A stretch of 5,148 bases of DNA from an uncultured Oscillospiraceae bacterium (GTDB taxonomy: Bacteria > Bacillota > Clostridia > Oscillospirales > Acutalibacteraceae). This document shows, one piece after another, positions 1 to 4,493 of the stretch. The notes under the pieces are model-generated. The model was not told the origin of the DNA. It saw nothing but the letters and a program-made list of their open reading frames with translations, and ran no database searches. How positions within the stretch are numbered: the first letter of the stretch is position 1; each line of letters begins with the position of its first letter. Where the stretch lies: positions 1 through 5,148 of the forward strand of contig URRK01000129.1 of NCBI GenBank assembly GCA_900550315.1, given 5' to 3'. The position numbers and the translations under genes were made by a program.

Positions 1-588
1 GCGCTGGCCCTTGGTAACCCCAAGCTTTAAAAGGTGCCTGTAAAGGGTTTGCACCTGCCCGTTGGTAATTACAATGTAATTGCCGTAGCCGCTGGCGTTT
101 TCCTCGGCGGTTTCAACAATGCCGCCAGTAGCGGCGGTAATGGGGGTGCCAGCCGGCGCCCCAATATCGTACCCGCCGTGCAGCGAATACTTTCCGGTAA
201 ATGGGTCGGCACGGTAGCCAAAGGCCGAGGTTACCGTGCCCTGCACCGGCAGGCAAAATTCGGTTAAAGCGCCGGTTTCCTCCACCGGGCCGCCAACACC
301 GCCCGCGCTGCTTTCACTGCTGTTTTGGGGCTTTTGCGCCGGCTGCAGCACCTGGCTTATATTTGCGTTGCCGGCAATGCAGTTGCGGTAAAAGCCGGAA
401 AGCTCGGCGTAAACATCGGCCGCTAAAAATTTTAAAATTAGGCAAACGGCAAGAATAACGGCGCAAACCGCAGTTTGCAGTACAAAAACGGCAAAGCGGT
501 AATCCGGCGTTTTGCTTTGTGCTTCGGGCTTTAAGTTTTGCGGCTGCTCGGCGTTCGGCTCCGGCTCCCCGTAATATTGCTGCAGCAT
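1..588 (-). CDS. Membrane-anchored M23 (LytM-type) metallopeptidase, 3' end beyond window
   Basis: I read 196 codons from an ATG at 588-586 to the window edge, still in frame. Residues 1-31 are polar and proline/glutamine-rich. Residues 32-55 form one hydrophobic segment, so a single-pass anchor with the rest outside the cytoplasm is likely. A low-complexity Gln/Ser/Gly linker follows (about 79-105), then an M23 fold starting near residue 112. Its SAFGYR and HGGYD motifs supply H137 and D141, the first two zinc ligands of the family, and LYRHL supplies H185, matching the catalytic His of LytM with nearly the same spacing. The final HxH motif lies outside the window, so activity cannot be decided. 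The start is two bases after the spoIVA stop, with no clear ribosome site (a GAGGG lies too far upstream), suggesting translational coupling. A TTG 18 bases upstream in frame is an alternative start. Co-transcription with spoIVA suggests a sporulation role like SpoIVFA or SpoIIQ, but this is inference; the protein may simply be a wall hydrolase. Confidence 0.88.
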   Translation of the reverse strand, partial: MLQQYYGEPEPNAEQPQNLKPEAQSKTPDYRFAVFVLQTAVCAVILAVCLILKFLAADVYAELSGFYRNCIAGNANISQVLQPAQKPQNSSESSAGGVGGPVEETGALTEFCLPVQGTVTSAFGYRADPFTGKYSLHGGYDIGAPAGTPITAATGGIVETAEENASGYGNYIVITNGQVQTLYRHLLKLGVTKGQR

Positions 589-590
589 GG

Positions 591-2069
591 TTAAAGAATA
601 ATGCAAATTAGGCCGCTGCAGCCCTCGTTAATTACGCGCTCCACCGTTTCCTGCAGGCGCAGGCGGGCGTCCTGCGGCATACGGGCCAGCTTGGTGTGCA
701 GCCCCTCGTTTACCAGCTCGTGCAGGCTTTTGCCAAAAATGTCCGAGTTCCAAATTTGCAGGGGGTTTTCCTCAAATTCGCGCAGCAGGTACATTACTAA
801 ATCCTCGCTTTGGCGCTCGGTGCCAACAATGGGGCTAACCTCGGTGGTAATGTTGGCTTTCATAATATGCAGCGAGGGGGCCGAGGCCTTTAGCCGCACG
901 CCGTAGCGGCCGCCGTCGCGCATAATTTCGGGTTCCTCCAACTTTAGCTCCTCAATAGAGGGCATAACAATGCCGTAGCCGGTGGCCTCTACTTCGTCTA
1001 ACGCGCCCTTAATGCGCATATATTTTTTCTTGGTTTCGCTTAGCTGCTTTAGGGTTGAAAGCAGCTCGTGGTCGTTTTGTACCTCGGCTCCCGAAACCTC
1101 CGAGACAATTTCGTAAAAAACGGTTTTCTTTAAATGGGCGTTTAAGGTAGCGCAGCCGGTGCCTAATTCAATTTTGTTTAAGCTGCAGCTTTCTACATCC
1201 TCGCAGGCCTGCAGGGCTTTTTCTAAGCCCTTTAATTCGCGAATGTGGGTCATAGGCTCGGCGGTGCTGCGTACCAAACGGTAAAGGTTATTTTTTAAAG
1301 GGTGCTCTTTGGGTAGGGCACTTACCCACGCCGGCAGCGTAACGGTAACCTGCCGAATGGGGAACTCAAATAAAATGCTGGCCAAAATGGCGGTAATATC
1401 CCCCTCGTTTAGCTCTAAGCAGTTTACCGGCATAACGGTAACGCCGTACTTTTCCGAAAGGGATCGGGCCAACTCAACCGTTGCGGCCGCCCCGGGGTCT
1501 ACGCTGTTCAGCAGCACCACAAAGGGCTTGTTTAGCTGCTGCAGCTCCTCAATTACCCGCTGCTCGGCGTCGGCGTATTCGGCTCTTGGAATATCGCTAA
1601 TGCTGCCGTCGGTTGTAACTACCAGCCCAACGGTAGAATGTTCGGTAATAACCTTTTTGGTGCCAATTTCGGCCGCCATGTTAAAGGGAATCTCCTCCTC
1701 GTACCACGGTGTTTTTACCATGCGGGGCTGGTCATCCTCAATATAGCCTAACGCGCTGGGCACAATGTAACCAACGCAGTCAATTAACCGCACGCTAAAC
1801 TGCGCGCCCTGCTCTAACTGCAGTTCAACCGCCTTTTCGGGTATAAACTTGGGCTCGGTCGTCATAATGGTTCGCCCGGCCGATGCCTGCGGCATTTCGT
1901 CGTTGGCGCGTTCGCGCATGGCGTTTTTGCTAATGTTCGGCAGCACAAGGGTTTCCATAAAGCGCTTAATAAAGGTAGATTTACCCGTGCGCACCGGCCC
2001 TACCACCCCTAAAAAAATAGAGCCGTCGGTTCGGGTCGCAATATCTTTGTAAATGCTGGCGTTGGTCAT
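591..2069 (-). CDS. spoIVA: Stage IV sporulation protein A (spore coat morphogenetic ATPase)
   Basis: The 492-residue product has the same length as I recall for B. subtilis SpoIVA and aligns with it from memory along its whole length. SpoIVA binds and hydrolyses ATP and polymerises on the mother-cell face of the outer forespore membrane, forming the base on which the coat assembles; it is also needed for cortex formation. Visible features are a Walker A loop GPVRTGKST (24-32), the TIMTTEPKF segment (67-75) with threonines of the nucleotide sensor region, a Walker B-like RLIDCVGY with D97, and the VLLNSVDP segment at the usual NKxD position. The C-terminal domain contains DEPEI-like EEPEIMRDGGRYGVRLK, IWNSDIFGKSL and the ending GLICIIL; G486, a position implicated in contact with SpoVM in B. 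subtilis, is kept. The start has a GGAGG site eight bases upstream. A sigma-E-like promoter lies upstream and the M23 gene follows directly. Confidence 0.98.
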   Translation of the reverse strand: MTNASIYKDIATRTDGSIFLGVVGPVRTGKSTFIKRFMETLVLPNISKNAMRERANDEMPQASAGRTIMTTEPKFIPEKAVELQLEQGAQFSVRLIDCVGYIVPSALGYIEDDQPRMVKTPWYEEEIPFNMAAEIGTKKVITEHSTVGLVVTTDGSISDIPRAEYADAEQRVIEELQQLNKPFVVLLNSVDPGAAATVELARSLSEKYGVTVMPVNCLELNEGDITAILASILFEFPIRQVTVTLPAWVSALPKEHPLKNNLYRLVRSTAEPMTHIRELKGLEKALQACEDVESCSLNKIELGTGCATLNAHLKKTVFYEIVSEVSGAEVQNDHELLSTLKQLSETKKKYMRIKGALDEVEATGYGIVMPSIEELKLEEPEIMRDGGRYGVRLKASAPSLHIMKANITTEVSPIVGTERQSEDLVMYLLREFEENPLQIWNSDIFGKSLHELVNEGLHTKLARMPQDARLRLQETVERVINEGCSGLICIIL

Positions 2070-2077
2070 TTTTTATT

Positions 2078-2082
2078 CCTCC
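2078..2082 (-). promoter_or_regulatory. Ribosome binding site of spoIVA
   Basis: On the minus strand a perfect GGAGG sits eight bases before the ATG at 2069-2067. This fixes the start, which also gives the expected N-terminus (IYKDIATRTDG) of the family. Confidence 0.9.
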
Positions 2083-2106
2083 AAATCTGCTCGCGTTCTT
2101 TGTACA

Positions 2107-2135
2107 AGAATATGCAAAGCAAAAATTAAATATGC
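2107..2135 (-). promoter_or_regulatory. Probable sigma-E promoter of the spoIVA operon
   Basis: On the minus strand GCATATT (2135-2129) matches the sigma-E -35 consensus KMATATT completely. After a 14-base spacer, CATATTCT (2114-2107) matches the -10 consensus CATACAMT at six of eight positions. Transcription would start near 2100, leaving about 30 bases before the spoIVA start codon. spoIVA is a sigma-E (mother cell) gene in B. subtilis, so motif and context agree. No start site has been mapped here, so the call is a consensus match only. Confidence 0.75.
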
Positions 2136-2144
2136 TGCCGGAAT

Positions 2145-2218
2145 AAAAAAAGCCCGCCCGTGGTTAAGATACACCCCAAAGGCGTTTAAACTTTGGGGAA
2201 CCTTTAACCAAAGGCAGG
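2145..2218 (-). terminator. Long-stem Rho-independent terminator, minus strand
   Basis: Read on the minus strand, CCTGCCTTTGGTTAAAG (2218-2202) pairs with CTTAACCACGGGCGGG (2168-2153) apart from a bulge, a mismatch and G-U pairs. Inside it a second stem, CCCCAAAG/CTTTGGGG (2198-2191 with 2181-2174), encloses a nine-base loop. The outer stem is followed by C and seven T (2151-2145). This is a classic terminator for transcription running toward spoIVA. It ends about ten bases before the sigma-E -35 box, so it insulates spoIVA from read-through. Confidence 0.8.
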
Positions 2219-2274
2219 TGCCGCTTGTTTGTAATTTTAAATAGGCGTTTTAATTTTGGTTGGCAAAAGCCGGT

Positions 2275-2329
2275 AAGAAAACGCCCGCCGTACAAAGGAA
2301 AAGGCTTTAGCCAAGGCCTTTAGGGCGTT
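2275..2329 (-). terminator. Hairpin overlapping the stop of the membrane-protein gene, likely terminator
   Basis: On the minus strand AACGCCC (2329-2323) pairs with GGGCGTT (2286-2280). An inner stem AAAGGC/GCCTTT (2321-2316 with 2305-2300) stacks on it, leaving a 13-base bulge on one side. The outer stem runs into TTTTCTT, an imperfect T tract. It begins inside the stop codon of the upstream gene. As a terminator it is weaker than the one at 2145-2218, which may act as backup. Confidence 0.5.
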
Positions 2330-3152
2330 AAAGGGTGGCGCGGTAATTGGGAAAATAGGTTTGGTTGCAAAGGGCAGCCTGCTTATTGTAGTGGGTAATA
2401 ATCTCCCGCACATAAACGGCGTAAACGCTTAAAAAGTACGGAACGGAATACAGCTTTGGAAAAAACAGCAAATTTAACAAAAACCAACCAAACAGGGTTA
2501 AAATAAACCCTAAGGTGTAACCAATTTGCCCTTTTAACACTACGGTAGAAAGGTGCAGCGCCTCGGCCGTTGAAAGCTTATTGTTGTTAATTAACAGCAC
2601 CGGCGCAACGCCGTAGCGCAGCATAAATACCAAAAGGGCTACGCTGCCTAAGGCAATAAATAAATTTTTAAATACCCAAATAGAGTCCAACCAGTAAGGC
2701 ATTTGCAGGCCAACCCTTTCGTACAGCGCGGGCTGAGAAAAAACGGTTAGCAGCAAAGCGGGCAGGTAGCAAAGCAGGGCGCCAAGCACCAGGCGAATGA
2801 GCAGTTTAAGCCCCAAAGAAACAGCTTTAAGGTATTCATCGGTGCGGCAAAAGAAGTGCAGCGCCTCGGCCGGGGGAACACTGCTGCCGCCGGTTGAAAA
2901 CCAAAACCAGCGCACCGCCCCCAGCAAAATTGGCAGGTACAAAAATAAAACGGCCGCCGCGCCAAAAACCGCAGCAATAACGGCTGCAACCGTTTGGCCA
3001 ACCGTCGCGTTGCACAAGGTGGCAATAAACCCGGTAAAAACCAGCAAAAGGGCCTGCACAGCAAGCGCCAAAAAGCCCACGGCAAAGGCGGCGGAAAAGT
3101 TGTTTTTTAAAAATTCTTTTGCCTTTTGTTTTATTGCAGAAGAAGACGGCAT
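2328..3152 (-). CDS. Uncharacterised multi-pass membrane protein, DUF975-like
   Basis: The 274-residue product is strongly hydrophobic with about six membrane segments (near 19-46, 52-80, 110-138, 160-188, 208-231 and 236-250). The N-terminus, AIKQKAKEFLKNNF before the first helix, resembles the start of DUF975 proteins (AREALKGNW-like). The C-terminal part, AEALHLSTVVLKGQIGYTL then FGWFLLNLL and VPYFLSVYAVYV, resembles the DUF975 pattern of an LMKGNK-like loop, an IGW helix and a PY helix. The family has no established function. LLGAVRWFWFSTGG (76-89) and the basic/aromatic loop at 99-109 are other landmarks. No catalytic motif is visible. Only a weak GGGGG ribosome site lies nine bases upstream of the ATG, but no better start exists and an extended -10 promoter is placed correctly. 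The gene is transcribed alone and diverges from the lipoprotein gene. That it is a real gene is very likely; the family link is moderate. Confidence 0.88.
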   Translation of the reverse strand: MPSSSAIKQKAKEFLKNNFSAAFAVGFLALAVQALLLVFTGFIATLCNATVGQTVAAVIAAVFGAAAVLFLYLPILLGAVRWFWFSTGGSSVPPAEALHFFCRTDEYLKAVSLGLKLLIRLVLGALLCYLPALLLTVFSQPALYERVGLQMPYWLDSIWVFKNLFIALGSVALLVFMLRYGVAPVLLINNNKLSTAEALHLSTVVLKGQIGYTLGFILTLFGWFLLNLLFFPKLYSVPYFLSVYAVYVREIITHYNKQAALCNQTYFPNYRATL

Positions 3153-3184
3153 AAAGTACGGCCCCCGTATTTTAGATTATTTTT

Positions 3185-3193
3185 ATTATATCA
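3185..3193 (-). promoter_or_regulatory. Extended -10 promoter of the membrane-protein gene
   Basis: On the minus strand TGATATAAT (3193-3185) is a perfect extended -10 element (TGn plus TATAAT). No convincing -35 is seen 17 bases further upstream (ATAAAT), which is usual for extended -10 promoters. The predicted start near 3178 gives a leader of about 25 bases. Confidence 0.6.
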
Positions 3194-3194
3194 C

Positions 3195-3223
3195 TTGCAA
3201 TTTAGAAATTTATGAAGTAAAAT
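3195..3223 (+). promoter_or_regulatory. Housekeeping-type promoter of the binding-lipoprotein gene
   Basis: TTGCAA (3195-3200) and TAAAAT (3218-3223) are separated by exactly 17 bases, matching the sigma-A pattern at four of six and five of six positions. Transcription would start near 3230, about 24 bases before the TTG start codon. The -35 box lies inside the upstream part of the opposing promoter at 3185-3193, so the two promoters overlap. Confidence 0.6.
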
Positions 3224-3239
3224 TAAACAAATAAGAAAT

Positions 3240-3247
3240 AAAGGGTG
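3240..3247 (+). promoter_or_regulatory. Ribosome binding site that selects the TTG start at 3254
   Basis: AAAGGGTG lies six bases before the TTG at 3254-3256. The in-frame GTG at 3245-3247 is part of this same site and has nothing like a Shine-Dalgarno sequence ahead of it, so the TTG is the better start. Confidence 0.7.
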
Positions 3248-3253
3248 TTTTTT

Positions 3254-4105
3254 TTGAAAAAAATTGTTGCTTTTGTTATTGCGTTAGCTATTGGCCTTTT
3301 GGGTTTAACGGGCTGCGGAGAAAAGGGCTACCCGGTAAGCGTTGCGGGGGTTACCCTAAAGCGCGCGCCGGAGCAGGTAATTGCGCTGAGCGAAAGCGCC
3401 GCCTCGGCCATTGCCGCATTGGGCTATAAAAGCACCTTGGTTGCGGTGCCCGAGGCCTGCCGCGAAAGCTTAGGCACCGAGCTAAAAGCGGCGGGGGAGA
3501 CTGTTGCCCCGAATATGACCGTTTTAAAAGATCTGCCGGCCGATTTAATTATTGCGGGCGAGGGCCTAAACTACGAGGCGGAGCAGGAGTTTAAAAGCAG
3601 CAAGCGGGAATATTTAAAGCTTGCCGCCCCGCAAAGCTACAGCGAGCTGTTAGGCTACTACGAGAATATTGCAAAAATTTTTGCGGGGGAGGAGAGCGGC
3701 CCGCAGGCAGCCCAAACCTACTTTACCCAGTTAGAGCAAAGCTTGGCAGAGCTTAAAACCAAAAACAGCACCATAAACGCTACCGTGCTGTTTTATTTGG
3801 AGGAGGGCTTTGCTGCAACCGGCGAGTCGCTGCCCGGAACGATTTTAGAAAAAGCCGGCTTTAAAAACGCGGCGGCCGGGCTTACCGGCTACACCTTTAC
3901 CAACGAGCAGCTTTTGCAGGCTAAACCGCAGTACATTTTTTGCCCCAAGGGTATGGGCGAAAAGCTGCTGAAAAACGAGGCTTTAAAGGCCGTACCCGCC
4001 ATTGCCGAGGGCAAGGTTTACGAGGTTCGTACCAGCGAGGTGGTTTACGCTGGCGCAGCCCTGCTGGCGGTGCTGGGGGATATGGCAAATTACATTGGCG
4101 CGTAG
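3254..4105 (+). CDS. Substrate-binding lipoprotein, iron-siderophore/cobalamin (PF01497-like) family
   Basis: Starting at TTG 3254 the product has 283 residues. MKK and a hydrophobic stretch lead to a lipobox LTGC, with the lipid-modified cysteine at residue 21; in a Gram-positive cell it would be anchored outside the membrane. The mature part begins GYPVSVAGVTLKRAPEQVIA, then SESAASAIAALGY, the usual opening of PF01497 binding proteins (FecB, BtuF, FhuD type), where a beta strand is followed by a helix specifying the cluster. Later landmarks are LKDLPADLIIAG, a long linking helix (about 115-165), LPGTILEKAGFKNAA and AKPQYIFCPKG, ending AIAEGKVYEV and a C-terminal helix, all in family order. 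Length is slightly short for the family. Ligand cannot be read from sequence; ferric siderophore, heme or a corrinoid are possible. No permease or ATPase gene adjoins it: the terminator at 4191 follows, so it appears monocistronic. Confidence 0.88.
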   Translation: MKKIVAFVIALAIGLLGLTGCGEKGYPVSVAGVTLKRAPEQVIALSESAASAIAALGYKSTLVAVPEACRESLGTELKAAGETVAPNMTVLKDLPADLIIAGEGLNYEAEQEFKSSKREYLKLAAPQSYSELLGYYENIAKIFAGEESGPQAAQTYFTQLEQSLAELKTKNSTINATVLFYLEEGFAATGESLPGTILEKAGFKNAAAGLTGYTFTNEQLLQAKPQYIFCPKGMGEKLLKNEALKAVPAIAEGKVYEVRTSEVVYAGAALLAVLGDMANYIGA

Positions 4106-4190
4106 CTTTTTGGGGCTTAAATTATTGTCTTTTGGCTTTAACCTTGCCTTCGTTTTCTTTTGGTTTTATTTTGCCTTTGCTTTAAAATAA
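4106..4190 (+). other. T-rich 3' untranslated stretch, no gene seen
   Basis: Between the lipoprotein stop and its terminator the plus strand is very rich in T, with few purine runs. Short open frames cross it, but they are extensions of frames overlapping the lipoprotein gene and lack start signals. I see no hairpin of note here. Confidence 0.5.
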
Positions 4191-4224
4191 GCCCCTGCTT
4201 CGCCTTAAAAAAGCAGGGCCTTTT
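4191..4224 (+). terminator. Rho-independent terminator after the lipoprotein gene
   Basis: CCCTGCTT (4193-4200) pairs with AAGCAGGG (4211-4218) around a ten-base loop and is followed by CC and TTTT. It lies about 85 bases after the stop codon. The T tract is short but the stem is perfect. Confidence 0.7.
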
Positions 4225-4347
4225 CGCCAAGCTTGCCGTGCAAAAAAATTGTTCTTTTTAAATTTTGCAGCCTAAAAGGCGAAAATTACCAGCAACCTTT
4301 TGCCCCTTTAGGCGGGTTGGGTTGCCGGTCTACAGTAAAATTTGGGG

Positions 4348-4369
4348 TGGCCCAATAGCATAGCTGAAA
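4348..4369 (+). repeat. Imperfect direct repeat, copy 1
   Basis: This 22-base unit starts TGGCCCAA, continues with AGCATAG and ends GAAA. It matches copy 2 (4387-4408) at 19 of 22 positions, with a 39-base period. The AGCATAG core also recurs at 4370-4376, inside the first period. Confidence 0.75.
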
Positions 4370-4386
4370 AGCATAGCTTAAAAGCT

Positions 4387-4408
4387 TGGCCCAAAAGCAT
4401 AGACGAAA
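4387..4408 (+). repeat. Imperfect direct repeat, copy 2
   Basis: Second copy of the 22-base unit. Its GAAA forms the loop of a six-pair stem (GCATAG with CTGTGC, one G-U pair, closed by an extra C-G), as the GAAA of copy 1 also caps a stem. The shared loop argues for a duplicated RNA hairpin rather than a protein-binding half-site, but this is inference. Confidence 0.75.
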
Positions 4409-4480
4409 GCTGTGCCAAAGCAGGGCCGCCTGTGGCTTTAAAAGCGTAATAAACAGGCAATTTTACAAAAAATATTAATA

Positions 4481-4486
4481 AGGAGG
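4481..4486 (+). promoter_or_regulatory. Ribosome binding site of nnr
   Basis: A perfect AGGAGG ends seven bases before the TTG at 4494-4496, which identifies that TTG as the start codon. A second TTG at 4500-4502 is also in frame but is 13 bases away, less favourable. Confidence 0.85.
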
Positions 4487-4493
4487 AACAGCC

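Larger units (their letters stand above)
4225..4493 (+). other. Non-coding leader upstream of nnr with several possible hairpins
   Basis: No credible coding frame exists in these 269 bases. The stretch contains CCTAAAAGG/CCTTTAGG (4271-4279 with 4305-4312, one bulge), GCAACC/GGTTGC (4292-4297 with 4320-4325), TTGGG/CCCAA (4342-4346 with 4351-4355), a two-part stem at 4357-4378 with a GAAA loop, GCATAG/CTGTGC (4397-4402 with 4410-4415) also with a GAAA loop, and GCCA-CAGG/CCTG-TGGC (4414-4436). The first two cross each other and cannot both form as simple stems. A TAAAAT at 4336-4341 could be a -10 box, but no -35 is seen. Whether this is transcribed as a leader RNA is unproven, and I matched it to no known riboswitch. 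Confidence 0.4.

Noticed and set aside
1309..1746. Plus-strand open frame of 145 codons inside spoIVA
   Set aside because: It is antisense to a clearly conserved gene, Ser/Thr-rich without domain features, and has no ribosome site.
2053..2244. Plus-strand open frame of 63 codons in the spoIVA upstream region
   Set aside because: It crosses the sigma-E promoter and the terminator, which explain this sequence better, and lacks a ribosome site.
3170..3225. Fur-type operator before the binding-lipoprotein gene
   Set aside because: The stretch is A+T-rich, but I found no convincing match to the 19-base Fur palindrome.
2797..3234. Plus-strand open frame of 145 codons antisense to the membrane-protein gene
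   Set aside because: Lys/Ala-rich reverse reading of a hydrophobic gene, and it would run through both divergent promoters.
3245..3253. Upstream GTG start for the lipoprotein, adding three residues
   Set aside because: The GTG is part of the ribosome site itself and has no such site ahead of it; the TTG at 3254 gives a standard MKK lipoprotein signal.
4348..4408. CRISPR-like repeat pair
   Set aside because: Only two imperfect copies with a 17-base gap that itself holds part of the repeat; no cas genes.
4342..4440. Known cyclic-di-GMP or other named riboswitch in the nnr leader
   Set aside because: GAAA loops are present, but the conserved core of the GEMM class and of other classes I know is absent.
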